Of a stretch of DNA of 64,000 nucleotides, positions 1 through 12,728 are shown piece after piece. The position numbers were made by a program, and so were the translations under genes. The first letter of the stretch is position 1; the number at the start of each line of letters is the position of its first letter. The notes beneath the pieces are model-generated. The model did not search any database. It was not told the origin of the DNA and saw only the letters and a list, made by a program, of their open reading frames with translations. Origin of the DNA: Pachypanchax playfairii (Eukaryota; Chordata; Actinopteri; Cyprinodontiformes; Aplocheilidae); NCBI GenBank assembly GCA_006937955.1, contig SSNP01000424.1:1-64000 (forward strand), in the 5' to 3' direction.

Positions 1-1137
1 CAAACCGCTCAGCAGGCTCAAAAACAAGCAGCAGGTGATTTACTAACGATGTGCAGGTAAAACTGCACCTGTTAAACCTGCTGCTAGACGCACAAAGTTA
101 TTTTTGCACCTTTGCCCTTGATTAATGTTCAATGTGGGTGTTTCTGTCAGAAGATGCTAAATATTGGGATGAGAACATGTAAATAAGTGACGTTTCAGGC
201 GCCATGTGATTTATCAAACCTGGAAATGTTTGCAGCTTCTAATTTTGCACATATTTTTAACGCTTTTAAAAAAGCATCTTAACTCGGCGCAAAAATGACT
301 GCAGTGATTGTTGCGAGGAGACACAGACAGACATCTGGATCATTCCATCACACTGTGGTAGTTAGTGCTGCGTCTCCCTGGGTAGACTGTCCAGTGTGTG
401 TTACAGCTTTTGAACCCAGTGTTACATGAGCAGATACATTAATTTTCCAAACACTTGTGATGTAAACGTTGTGGTAAATGATCCAGACTCATGATTGTGT
501 CATCCTGATGAACAGTGTTATATTTACCAGGTTGAGAGATGGTGAATATGGAGATGGATCTGGGTGTGTGTGTTACGTTATTCATGCTGTAAATATCATT
601 CCACACATTTATGGATCTAAAAGCAGCTCCTGATCTATTCATGGAGCAGACCCCCTTTACCCCCTCCACCTGTAGCTACTCAACCAGACTACTGAGAGGG
701 AACATGGATATCTGGTCCACATACACACTAGAAACATTGTGGAGCCCGTTGCATCCTGATAAGTAGGTGTTGGTGTTTGGACCGCGCTGGAGGAAAACTT
801 TACACACCAGCCAAGGTTGTCCTGCTGTTGTTTGCTGTATGTAACACAACATCACAGAGTGGAGCCTCTTTGCTGCAGCTCAATAATATATTTTATGCCT
901 CTTCCCTCATATCTAAAGCTCCAATGGCTCGAATTTCATTTTTTGTTTGCACCTTTCTTGCGCCCGCAAGAGAAAAACGCCGTCCAACTCCTCATTTGAA
1001 TATTGTTTTTTGCACCGGTTAATAATTGCATTTCAGTCTTAGTAGATCACCTGCAAATTAGGAACACGCCCTTGGTGCAAAACTTTTGAGGCACACGCAA
1101 TCTTGCGCTCTTTACTTGGAATTTTAATAAATCAGGC
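1..1137. mobile_element. PIF/Harbinger-like DNA element remnant
   Basis: The stretch ends near 1137 with a motif that on the minus strand reads GGCCTGATTTATTAAAATTC, resembling the ends of fish Harbinger elements. Similar GCGC-rich, TTTGCACC-type words recur near 90-300 and 940-1110. No intact transposase or second terminal repeat was found; short ORFs at 439-669 (minus) and 777-1318 (plus) are not recognisable. The family assignment is from memory of terminal motifs and is weak. Confidence 0.3.
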
Positions 1138-2008
1138 CGTGTGTGTTTTACAGTCCTTCTTTGGTGGGCAGAACGGACATCTCTTCCTCTTACTTGCCCT
1201 AACTGGGGCAGCAGCTGTGGCAGCTGGATCGATCAGGGGATCTGGTACACTGAATACCTTTCACAACTACTGCAGAGGCTTCTGGGTAGGGGACATGCTT
1301 CCTTCTTTCAATGAGTGAAGTTACAAGTGTCTTTGCTAGCTGCTCCAGGAACACCCTCCTCTTGTTCTGCTTACAAGGTATCCAGGTTGATCTTTCTCTA
1401 TATCATAAAGACACTGTAAGAGGAACCATCCATGTTGTTGTGGAAGATGACCAGGGGCCAGTGGACAGTCATTCTTCTGCAGCTGTATGTTCCAATCATC
1501 AAGGTGAGGAAACAAAAATATAAATGAATAAAAAGCATAAACCCCACAGGTCGACTTATGTTGAAACCGGTTCCCACCTGACTACCTTTGGCCCTTCGGC
1601 CTATGTACCAGAGCTGAGGCCAGAATCCAAATAAAGAAGGAAAAAAAAACAAAGAAAGAAAAATAAATAAATAAGATGGAAAATAAATAAAAACCAGATC
1701 AATTTAAAACCTGTCCTACATCTCCTTCATTTGTGGAAATTTAAGTGTAAAGATCATGAAATAGCTCCAACCTTTAATTAATGTTTAGGAAAAGAAGTCA
1801 ACATTCTCTTTTCCAACCTCAAACCCAAAAGAACATCATTTTAGTAAAAAGAAGCGTTTGAAAACCTCTAAGAGAAGCAGAGTCTTCAGATAAGGCTGTA
1901 ACAATTACACAGTTTATAAGTGCTAGAAAATCAGTTTTAAAAACACAATAAAACAACATTTCACAATAAGTCCTCCTTTAACTGACAAGATCCTCTAAGT
2001 TAGAATGT
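1138..2008. other. Unassigned non-coding stretch
   Basis: AT-rich DNA with short ORFs (1311-1523 plus, 1398-1652 minus) that show no recognisable domain. An A-rich stretch lies at 1630-1700. It could include debris of the retroviral element that follows, but nothing supports a gene. Confidence 0.3.
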
Positions 2009-2009
2009 G

Positions 2010-2345
2010 TGCAAAGTGTTTCTCATCATCCTGCTTGTGGGGGGGTGGGTAGGAGTAACATTACGAGAACGAGATCTCAGAGATTATTATGCTCTGTGGT
2101 TGAGAGATCCGCTTTTCCCCTGATCAGGTTTGGTTCCCGTTCAGGATCTGGACCATGTGATACAAGTAAAAGCATCCTGCAGTGGTTCTTTCGAGGACCT
2201 TCGTTGCTGTGTTGGAGCAGAACCTTGAATGGACCTTGCCAGTTCTTCCTCTAGAAGTCTTTAATCAGGATCCAGTTGCCAGGCTTGAAGGGGTGTAGAG
2301 GACCACCATGGTTCTCTAAAGGCGTCTTTGCAGTGTCATAGGCCT
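2010..2345 (-). mobile_element. Endogenous retrovirus relic: integrase C-terminal end
   Basis: Reading the minus strand from about 2340 gives a decayed copy of the C-terminal SH3-like part of a retroviral integrase. The motif PGNWILIKDF is followed by KNWQGPFKVLL, the usual PGDxVxIKDF...GPF pattern of gamma/epsilon-type retroviral pol ends. In-frame stops lie within the motif and beyond it, so it is a pseudogene. The rest of pol and the gag gene are not recognisable. It lies on the same strand as, and downstream of, the possible LTR at 3180-3490, consistent with an internally deleted provirus. Confidence 0.55.
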
Positions 2346-3179
2346 CGGGTCACCTGCTCAGGTCATGTACCAGGTCATCTCCCTTCTGGTACGGCCCCTC
2401 TCATCGATTTGTTATCGTAACAAAACGCTGCAAAGGAAAGGTTATGGCTGCATAGTGTTGAGCTTATAATGAGCACTACTAAGCTTCTTTTTCGCTTTCT
2501 AAATTTTCTTCTAAGACCTTTTGGTTTGTTTTGCAGCTGCTATCATATCTCCAGACTGAGACAACTCTCTTCCAGCACAGCTCATGCACAGCAACCACAC
2601 CGACACATTACCAGCACACACAAATACATGTGGACATAAATAAGACACATACAGATACGATTAAACACATAACCCAGTATCGGTTTCCCTTTTTTGTTCT
2701 TTAGTAACCGTGTCTCCTCTGGGGCAGAGGCGGGGATCTTGACCCTTCTGATTCCCATCGTGCTAAAACGGGTGGATGTATCCCTTTGCTCTGCGTGGGC
2801 GTCCCCATGAGGCTTGAAAAATTCTTGTTTTTTTCGACTGACCCTATCCCACAAATGTGGTGACCCTCACCAGCCGGTGTGAAGGATTTACCCAGTGCTC
2901 AGCAGTCAGCTTTTTTTTTTAAACTCTGCAGTCTTGCACTGTTAACCCACGCTCATGTTGTCTTGCATACAGTCTCGCGCCGGGCCAGGGCTGCACAAAA
3001 TCCCATCCGGGCCTCTGCCCCCCAGGGACAAATACAGTTTGAGGGTTAGAATTCAACTCACCAGACCCATTGTGAGATCTTTGAGGCTCATGAATTCAGT
3101 GGAAAAGCCCAGGTTGTCTCACCCTGACACGGCTTGATTCTCCCTCCATCAGACGAGGAATACTGCCGTCAACACCAAT

Positions 3180-3490
3180 TGTTGTGGAAATATTCCATAT
3201 GAATGAATCAGGCGAGTGAGTTTTATCAATAAGGATTTATTATAAAATCCTGCATGATTGAGAGTCAGTCAGTCAAATGATAGTACATCAGAATGAGGCT
3301 CTAAAGCGTGATGCTTGTCGAGCTGTTCTATAGTGATGCTGATACAGAGAGGCTATCAGAACCCTAGACGTCATCAGAACTCTGTGTTTAGAATGTCCTG
3401 ATGGGATGATGGGAATCTAATCTGATGAAGAAAATAAGAACAAGGTGTCTTAAGTTATAATCATTTGTAACTGTGTCATGGTTGTCATGA
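3180..3490 (-). repeat. Possible retroviral LTR (minus orientation)
   Basis: On the minus strand the segment starts TGACAACC near 3490 and ends CCACAACA near 3180, with an AATAAA signal inside a small palindrome at 3232-3249. It is followed directly by ATTGGTGTTGAC, which resembles the TTGGTG start of some fish retroviral primer binding sites. The second LTR was not found, so the limits are an inference. The integrase relic at 2010-2345 lies downstream on the same strand. Confidence 0.4.
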
Positions 3491-3690
3491 GGTAACCTGA
3501 ATTTCCTCTATAGGTGTTAGAGCAACAGGTCTGTAGTCGTTAGGATGTCTTTGGTTCTGGAACAAGGCAGGATGTTTTCCATAGAACTGGTACCTTCTCC
3601 TGGGTGAGACTGAGGTTGAATATACACAGCAGAATCCCACATAACTGATCTGCACAGGCAGAAATAACCCAAGGAACAATCCATTAGATT
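3491..3690 (-). mobile_element. L2/Rex1-like LINE fragment (reverse transcriptase piece)
   Basis: The minus strand encodes a decayed version of the stretch found in the better copies at 38100 and 56250: cysteine-poor SLTQEKVPVLWKTS-type sequence followed by NDYRPVALT. Only about 60 codons remain and frames are broken. It abuts the possible LTR at 3490. Confidence 0.6.
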
Positions 3691-4350
3691 TTGGGGATGA
3701 TCTGGATTACTGTCTGGATCCAGGAATTTATGGATACAGACATAGTATTTTCTAGAATATGTCCGCTTGGCAGAGGTCTGCGCCCTCCCAGTCCTTTTCT
3801 AGTTATGAGAATGTTCCATATTTTACCTTTAATTTACTTCAGGAACTCATGTTGTGTTCAAGAAACAATTAAACCTGTAAAGTTTCTTTTAATATCAATG
3901 ATAAGGTGTGTGTGTGCAGGATTGAAGATGGGTGGGGTGGGGGTAATAAAAGCCAGTATCATTTGAAACCATTTACATCAGCAGTCAGTGCAACTCAAAC
4001 ATGAAGTGATTTAATTTATCTTTTTTATTCTGTTAATGTGCTTTAAGAAGAAGCAACATGCACGTCTCAACGTGCCACTGATTTGGTCATTTGATGAGTT
4101 CTCACACACAGAAGTCTGTAACCGGGTCAGAACAGGGACTTCAAAGGTTTAACTCAACGTTAGCTGCTAGGTGCAAATTACTAGAGGAGAGCAGAGTTAA
4201 CAGAGGCTTATTGCAATGTTACAGGACTCGGTTCTAGAAGACAGACCTTGGTAAACAAATCATGTTCATGCTAATCATTTCAGCTCTTTGGAGAATAATT
4301 TGTTCCAAATAGTTTAAAGTACAATCAACACGTCCAACACAGACAGCGTC
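3691..4350. other. Intergenic stretch
   Basis: Non-coding DNA between the LINE scrap and the 3' end of the ZP3-like gene. Nothing beyond short unconvincing ORFs was seen. Confidence 0.4.
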
Positions 4351-4360
4351 GGGTCCGAGT

Positions 4361-4366
4361 TTTATT
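4361..4366 (-). terminator. Polyadenylation signal AATAAA of the ZP3-like gene
   Basis: On the minus strand AATAAA lies about 260 nt past the stop codon of the ZP3-like gene (stop at 4626-4628). It is the first canonical signal seen downstream, so it is a plausible 3' end; no transcript evidence. Confidence 0.5.
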
Positions 4367-4625
4367 CAACACTTCTTCAGCAAACAGCGGAATCATTCAT
4401 TCAGAAAGATTTAATTAGTTCTTCTCCATGTTTCTGACACCAACAGGACCTGTTGTGATGGATGAGTCTAACTCCTGAACACTGGATTCTATTGATGAAA
4501 GTTTCCTGATACTGAGACTAGAACCACCAACCGGATCTCACCTGTTTGCTCTTCTCATGTTACACTGAAACACCTCAGAAATTAAGCAATAGTCCAATCT
4601 GGAACAACGTTTTATGAAGAACAAG

Positions 4626-7600
4626 TCAGTGTGTCTTATCCTGCACAAGCTCAGCTGGCTGCTTCACTAGAACAGATAAATGTTCCACAACCCATTCTGG
4701 TACCACCTCAGCCCATTTCCTGGGGATCAGAAAGTCTCCTTCAGAGCCCTGCAGAGATGTTGTGATCGCCACCACAGAGGAGCGACTGGGGTTCAGTTCA
4801 TGCATGAGTTCTGAACCATCTGAAAGTGATCCAACCCTGTGCAGATGTGAAATGTTCAGAAGAGGTTCTGGAATGGCCATCGCTTCTCCAGAAAATGGAC
4901 TCTGATAATGTCCTTGATCTGTGGGTCCAGAATCTGACTCACCATCATGACAAACCCAGCCCTTGAAGCCAGACTGCTCTGACTCGCGCCCTGTGATTGG
5001 CAGGTCGTCGCCTCCATTTGACTGTTGACTTCTTCTCACTGTGTTTTTAACACACGTGAACCGTTTGGATCCATTCGGACCTGTTTCCAGTTTAGGCCTG
5101 CTGTTCTCCAACGGTCCAACGGTAGAAAAAGCAGAGGTTTCTGATTCAAAGTTTCTGGTGGCAGAATGCATTTGTGTGTCCCTCACATCATCATCATCAG
5201 GGCTATAGCTCTCTGCCCCAGCAGAACTATCTATGGTACCACAGAGAATCCTGTCACTACTGGGACAAACTGGAATCACAGCTGTGGAAACATCTCTTGT
5301 AAGATTATACTCGAAACCAAATGTGAAACTTCCTCGGTTAACGTTGGTACCAGAGCCGTCTTCTGAAGCTGTGGTTCTGTTGTCATGCCCGACTGGATCA
5401 TTTTCATCATTACGTGACCGACTCTCGTCTGACATGATGTTATGCATCAGTGTTTTTACTTCCATCTCACCACCATCCTCTTTTCCCATCTTTTCTTGAT
5501 GACCGATCCAAATAGACTTCTCTTTTTTTTTCTCATCAGAAGATTCTATTTTCTCCTCTGTAGAAACGATCCTGGTCTCCGGTGGAGAGGACTGGACACC
5601 GTCTTCTGATCTCAATCCCTCTCCTTGATCCAGTAATTTTTCCTCTCCTGCTTGAAAAGATCTTACTTCCACTTCGGGTTTCTTGCCTCCGTTTTGTTCC
5701 ACAGTCCAGCCTGAACTTCGGACTCGGTTCCTGAATGCTGTGAGAAAAGTCCAGAGTAAAAGACATGCTGTAGATTTCGCCATCATTCATGAAGTCAACT
5801 TACAGGCTGTTTGTGTGTCGGAGCAAATTGACTCACAGCAGGAACACACGGAGGATGATGTAATCAGCTCCTCCCACCTACACAGAAAACAGTTCTCTTC
5901 AGTAGTGCAAACTGGGTCTCTCTGCGAGCGCACACACACACAGGCACATGCACACACGCACTCTACTGGTAGGATCACTGATGAGATCTTTGATTAAGAA
6001 GCTCATTGGTTCAGGACCACTGAGGATTAATCTCCTTGTCTTCTGCACAACAGGAACTGAAACTGTCCAAACAAAACCTCTAACAGATCTTCAGAAAATC
6101 TGCAGAACTCATCCACAAACACAGGAGGAAAATATAAATTGACGAGGACCAGATCAGAGTTTAAACACAACCGGATCGGATTAAGCACACAGGTGTGGTC
6201 ACTCACCTGCCAGCAGCCTTGTTGTAGTTGCAGGACTTTGCAATGTGGGAGGAGCTTAGACCAATAGATAGTGAACAGTGGAGGAACTGCACCTACTCAC
6301 AGACAATACAGTTAGAATTCATCAGACCCTTCAGAACCTCTCAGACTAAAGGGAAAACATAAGTAAAGCAGTTTCAGCAGAACAGGATGAGTGGTCCATA
6401 ACAGAACCACCATGGCGAGTGGTCCATAACAGAACCACCATGGCGCGTGGTCCACAACAGAACCACCATGGCGCGTGGTCCATAACAGAACCACCATGGC
6501 GAGTGGTCCATAACAGAACCACCATGGCGAGTGGTCCATAACAGAACCACCATGGCGCGTGGTCCGTAACAGAACCACAATGGCGAGTGGTCCGTAACAG
6601 AACCACCATGGCGAGTGGTCCGTAGCAGAACCACCATGGCGAGTGGCCCGTAGCAGAACCACCATGGCGAGTGGCCCGTAGCAGAACCACCATGGCGAGT
6701 GGTCCATAACAGAACCACCATGGCGCGTGGTCCATAACAGAACCACCATGGCGCGTGGTCTATAGCAGAACCACCATGGCGAGTGGTCCATAACAGAACC
6801 ACCATGGCGCGTGGTCTGTAGCAGAACCACCATGGCGTCTGGTCTGTAGCAGAACCACCATGGCGCGTGGCCCGTAGCAGAACCACCATGGCAAGTGGCC
6901 CGTAGCAGAACCACCATGGCGAGTGGTCCATAACAGAACCACCATGGCGCGTGGTCCATAACAGAACCACCATGGCGCGTGGTCTATAGCAGAACCACCA
7001 TGGCGTCTGGTCTATAGCAGAACCACCATGGCGAGTGGTCCATAGCAGAACCACCATGGCGCGTGGTCCATAACAGAACCACCATGGCGAGTGGTCTATA
7101 GCAGAACCACCATGGCGAGTGGTCCATAACAGAACCACCATGGCGCGTGGGCCATAGCAGAACCACCATGGCGAGTGGTCTGTAGCAGAACCACCATGGC
7201 GACTGGTCTGTAGCAGAACCACCATGGCGTCTGGTCAGTAGCAGAACCACCATGGCGTGTGGTCTATAGCAGAACCACCATGGCGAGTGGTCCATAACAG
7301 AACCACCATGGCGCGTGGTCCATAACAGAACCACCATGGCGCGTGGTCCGTAGCAGAACCACCATGGCGCGTGGTCCGTAGCAGAACCACCATGGCGAGT
7401 GGCCCGTAGCAGAACCACCATGGCGTCTGGTCAGTAGCAGAACCACCATGGCGAGTGGTCTATAGCAGAACCACCATGGCGAGGGGTCTATAGCAGAACC
7501 ACCATGGCGAGTGGTCTATAGCAGAACCACCATGGCGAGTGGTCCATAACAGAACCACCATGGCGCGTGGTCTATAGCAGAACCACCATGGCGTCTGGTC

Positions 7601-10600
7601 TATAGCAGAACCACCATGGCGAGTGGTCCATAACAGAACCACCATGGCGCGTGGTCTGTAGCAGAACCACCATGGCGAGTGGTCCGTAACAGAACCACCA
7701 TGGCGAGTGGTCTGTAGCAGAACCACCATGGCGTCTGGTCAGTAGCAGAACCACCATGGCGTCTGGTCTATAGCAGAACCACCATGGCGAGTGGTCTATA
7801 GCAGAACCACCATGGCGAGTGGTCTATAGCAGAACCACCATGGCGCGTGGTCCATAACAGAACCACCATGGCGCGTGGTCTGTAGCAGAACCACCATGGC
7901 GTCTGGTCTGTAGCAGAACCACCATGGCGCGTGGCCCGTAGCAGAACCACCATGGCGAGTGGTCTATAGCAGAACCACCATGGCGAGTGGTCTATAGCAG
8001 AACCACCATGGCGAGTGGTCCATAACAGAACCACCATGGCGCGTGGTCTGTAGCAGAACCACCATGGCGTGTGGTCTGTAGCAGAACCACCATGGCGTCT
8101 GGTCTGTAGCAGAACCACCATGGCGTCTGGTCTATAGCAGAACCACCATGGCGAGTGGTCTATAGCAGAACCACCATGGCGAGTGGTCCATAACAGAACC
8201 ACCATGGCGAGTGGTCCATAACAGAACCACCATGGCGCGTGGTCTATAGCAGAACCACCATGGCGAGTGGTCCATAACAGAACCACCATGGCGTGTGGTC
8301 TATAGCAGAACCACCATGGCGAGTGGTCCATAGCAGAACCACCATGGCGCGTGGTCCATAGCAGAACCACCATGGCGAGTGGTCTGTAGCAGAACCACCA
8401 TGGCGTCTGGTCAGTAGCAGAACCACCATGGCGTCTGGTCTATAGCAGAACCACCATGGCGAGGGGTCTATAGCAGAACCACCATGGCGAGTGGTCCATA
8501 ACAGAACCACCATGGCGCGTGGTCTGTAGCAGAACCACCATGGCGTCTGGTCTGTAGCAGAACCACCATGGCGCGTGGCCCGTAGCAGAACCACCATGGC
8601 AAGTGGCCCGTAGCAGAACCACCATGGCGAGTGGCCCGTAGCAGAACCACCATGGCGTGTGGTCTATAGCAGAACCACCATGGCGAGTGGTCCATAACAG
8701 AACCACCATGGCGCGTGGTCCATAACAGAACCACCATGGCGCGTGGTCTATAGCAGAACCACCATGGCGTCTGGTCTATAGCAGAACCACCATGGCGAGT
8801 GGTCCATAACAGAACCACCATGGCGCGTGGTCCATAACAGAACCACCATGGCGCGTGGTCTATAGCAGAACCACCATGGCGTCTGGTCTATAGCAGAACC
8901 ACCATGGCGAGTGGTCCATAACAGAACCACCATGGCGCGTGGTCTGTAGCAGAACCACCATGGCGTCTGGTCTGTAGCAGAACCACCATGGCGTCTGGTC
9001 AGTAGCAGAACCACCATGGCGTCTGGTCTATAGCAGAACCACCATGGCGAGGGGTCTATAGCAGAACCACCATGGCGAGTGGTCTATAGCAGAACCACCA
9101 TGGCGAGTGGTCCATAACAGAACCACCATGGCGCGTGGTCTATAGCAGAACCACCATGGCGTCTGGTCTATAGCAGAACCACCATGGCGAGTGGTCCATA
9201 ACAGAACCACCATGGCGCGTGGTCTATAGCAGAACCACCATGGCGAGTGGTCTATAGCAGAACCACCATGGCGAGTGGTCTGTAGCAGAACCACCATGGC
9301 GTCTGGTCAGTAGCAGAACCACCATGGCGTCTGGTCTGTAGCAGAACCACCATGGCGACTGGTCTATAGCAGAACCACCATGGCGAGTGGTCCATAACAG
9401 AACCACCATGGCGTCTGGTCTATAGCAGAACCACCATGGCGAGTGGTCCATACCAGAACCACCATGGCGAGTGGTCCGTAGCAGAACCACCATGGCGTCT
9501 GGTCAATAGCAGAACCACCATGGCGAGGGGTCTATAGCAGAACCACCATGGCGCGTGGTCCATAACAGAACCACCATGGCGCGTGGTCTATAGCAGAACC
9601 ACCATGGCGCGTGGTCCATAACAGAACCACCATGGCGCGTGGTCCATAACAGAACCACCATGGCGCGTGGTCTATAGCAGAACCACCATGGCGAGTGGTC
9701 CATAACAGAACCACCATGGCGCGTGGTCCATAACAGAACCACCATGGCGCGTGGCCCGTAGCAGAACCACCATGGCATCTGGTCTATAGCAGAACCACTA
9801 TGGCGTCTGGTCTATAGCAGAACCACCATGGCGTCTGGTCTATAGCAGAACCACCATGGCGAGTGGTCTCGTGTTGTCAGTAGGTTCAGACTGGCATCAG
9901 GAAACATCTGCTAACATTTTTTTCAAGGAGTTCAGCTAGAAAGTAGTCCTTACGACTCACTGTGACTAGACCTCTTTAAAGGAAAGTCCAGATAAATAGT
10001 CAGAGGTGAACCTGACACCGTCACATTCCAGTAACAGGAAGCACCTGCACAACCAGCAGGTAACCAAATGCAGAATGCATCAACAAACGTTTTCATTTAT
10101 ATTTACAAGATTCTCAGAGATGATAGATGTTGGAAGTGTCAAACAGCTAGGGGTACTTTGATACATGCTCTCTGGGAATGCCCAAAAATCTCTCCAATAT
10201 GGGACAGTGTTCTGAGTTATATGCAGGGCTGGCTACCTTGTACTTTGCCTAGATCACCCAAACTATGTTTATTAGGAGATAAAAGTGAGGTACCTCTTTT
10301 GAATAAACATATCTTCAGAGTGTTAAACACTGGACTGGTGACATGTGCCCTCAGGACCCTCAGATTCCCACAATTAAAATGTGGACAGAAAAAATGTCTG
10401 AAAATATTGCTTGTGAAAAGATGCTGGGAAGACTGCGCTGTAAAAATGAAGCCATCTTGGAACAATGGGACAGCTTTTGCACTTATATGTATACAAAGTG
10501 ACTTGACAGGATACACACAGTTTATCCTCACCAAGTTATGTTTTATTTATTTCACTTTGTTCTGTTCGATCTCTGTATTGTTTTTATAAAATGCAAAAAC

Positions 10601-12696
10601 TAATAAAAATTTGAATTACAAAAAAATATTTACAAGATTCTCTCCAAGTCCAGAACTGATCAATTTTCTAATTCCGGCTGCAGCTGTTTTATGTTAACGT
10701 TCAGAGTCAGCGGCCGCAGCGACCTGGCGGCAGTAACTTGAGGAAGCGACTTGGTGGAAGTGCTACACATTCAGACAGGAAAAGGAAAGATCTGAATTCT
10801 TACTTGTGAAACGCCTCTGAACAGAAAACTATCCACAGAGAACTTGACCACACTGCCCCCTCCGGACAGGAAGAAGGAGCTGCTGCCCTCCCTCCTGCTG
10901 TCTGTCATGCAGCTGCAACCAAAACATTCACACAATTCAGACGTACAGATATGAGACAATGTGTCCCTCATCATATTTACCCATAGTTGGTAATGAGATC
11001 TACTCTGGGGAAGCTGTCTGGATCTTCAGAACTCGTTGCATAACATGAGTCCACATAAAGTGTCTCTCCAGCCAACAGAACTCCTGCCTGAACCAGAACA
11101 TGTAACGGTTCTCCTAAAACAAACCGATGGCCTGGAGGCAGCGGCTTCCACTGGGCTGAAACCCACATACAACCACAACATTAATAAATACTGGTAGAAC
11201 AGCCATTTGATTCAATATTTAAAGATTTTAAACATTTCATAACCATCATCATCAAGGAAATCTAACTTTTAATTACGAGCCACGACACAAGACGGTCCGA
11301 AAACTTGTAAAAGTCTAAACTGTGAGAGACTGAAACCTTCTGATGTTTAGAGACGCACCGTCACAGACCGCCAGGCTAAATGTCACTTTACTCTTGATGC
11401 CCTTCAGAAACGTGGTGTGTTGAACTTGTGGTCTAAAGCCAACTTTGTAAGAGTAATGAAACCTGAAAAAACAAGACAAGTCTTTAAATCAGACAGATGA
11501 AGAGACCAAAGCAGTGGGACGTGCCATGTTGGCAGCTGGTGGCATTACTGGAGACCAGGGTTAGTTGAGTCCAGAACCCTGGAGTTAAACTGGCCCTACA
11601 GATGTGGAATGAGAAGCCAAGCTTGAGAGGTACCAACTAGCTAGGGTTGCCAACTGTCCCGTATTAGCCGGGACATCCCATATGTTTATCTAAACAGGAT
11701 TGTCCCATACGGGATGTCTCTTGTCCCTTATATTGTGTTTTGCTTGATATGTTTGTCCTCTGGCATGTAAGAATGTTAGTGTTTTTACACTTATACCACC
11801 ATGTGACCAATGAGCTGACAGCACACTTACACACGAGTATGACAATAAAGAATCCCGCTTATCTCATTGGTCGAGGTGCGGTTGCTTGTGAAGAAGACAC
11901 CGGAAGACAGACGAACAGAACAAAGCAGATTGAGTGACAGTGAGACAGACTCTGACACTTCTTTACAGGTCTCGGACGATAGTACACCTTGGACCAGCAA
12001 TACTTTCACCCCTTTGGGAAAAAAGACAAAACAAAATAGGCTGCAAAATACAGAGAGGAATGGGAGACACCTGTCTGCGCACTGCAGCATCATCGCCCAT
12101 GTTGGACTGACTGACCTCAAGAAGCGCTCCTTACTGCAGCAAGAGCTCAAAAGAAATACAAATGGATCAAAAAATAGGCCGTCTCCACATAATGTAGCAT
12201 TGAGCTTTTGAGTTTGAGAGTTCAGTCTTTTTATTTTTTACTTCAACTGTAGCTACAGACTTGGAGGAACACATATTTTATGTTTATAGCTTTTCCACAG
12301 ACTAAATGTGTCCTATTACAGGAACGTTCTGCTTTCTATTGTTTCTGTTTAAGAAAGGTACTTATTTTAATTATGTTAATTTTATTATTTTGCACTAAAA
12401 ATAAATAGCTAAATACTCATTTGGTTTTTATGTGTTCATAACACAAATATATGCATCTAGTTAAACCAGGTTCAAGCCAGACAGTTAAAAAAATAATTTC
12501 ATGCACAAAAAGGGCTAAAAAAATTCAACACACCAGGAAAGGTGAAGGCAAGCAGGTTGGCCAGCTGCCATGGAGGTGTCCCTATTTTTGTTTTTCAGGG
12601 AGTTGGCAACCCTACAACTAGCACAGATTAGACTACAGAACCCAAATCCTGGACACACTGTTATGGTGGGGGGGGGGGGGGGGGGGNNNNNNNNNN

Positions 12697-12728
<32 letters not shown>

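Noticed and set aside
4626..5786. A stand-alone 386-codon gene starting at MMAKSTACLLL
   Set aside because: The apparent start lies in the last intron; an acceptor at 5738-5739 joins the frame in phase with the ZP3-like exon 7.
5787..5978. Minus ORF MILPVECVCACACVCV... as a separate small secreted protein
   Set aside because: Its end is exon 7 of the ZP3-like gene (RWEELITSSSVCSCC); the start is a CA/GT repeat in the intron.
6312..9778. Long minus-strand ORFs with repeated MVVLLWTTRHGGS/PWWFCY segments
   Set aside because: They are reading frames through the 28-bp minisatellite, which lacks stops on that strand; the array lies in an intron.
12666..12726. G-rich run as a functional G-quadruplex
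   Set aside because: The run is interrupted by an assembly gap and its real length is unknown.
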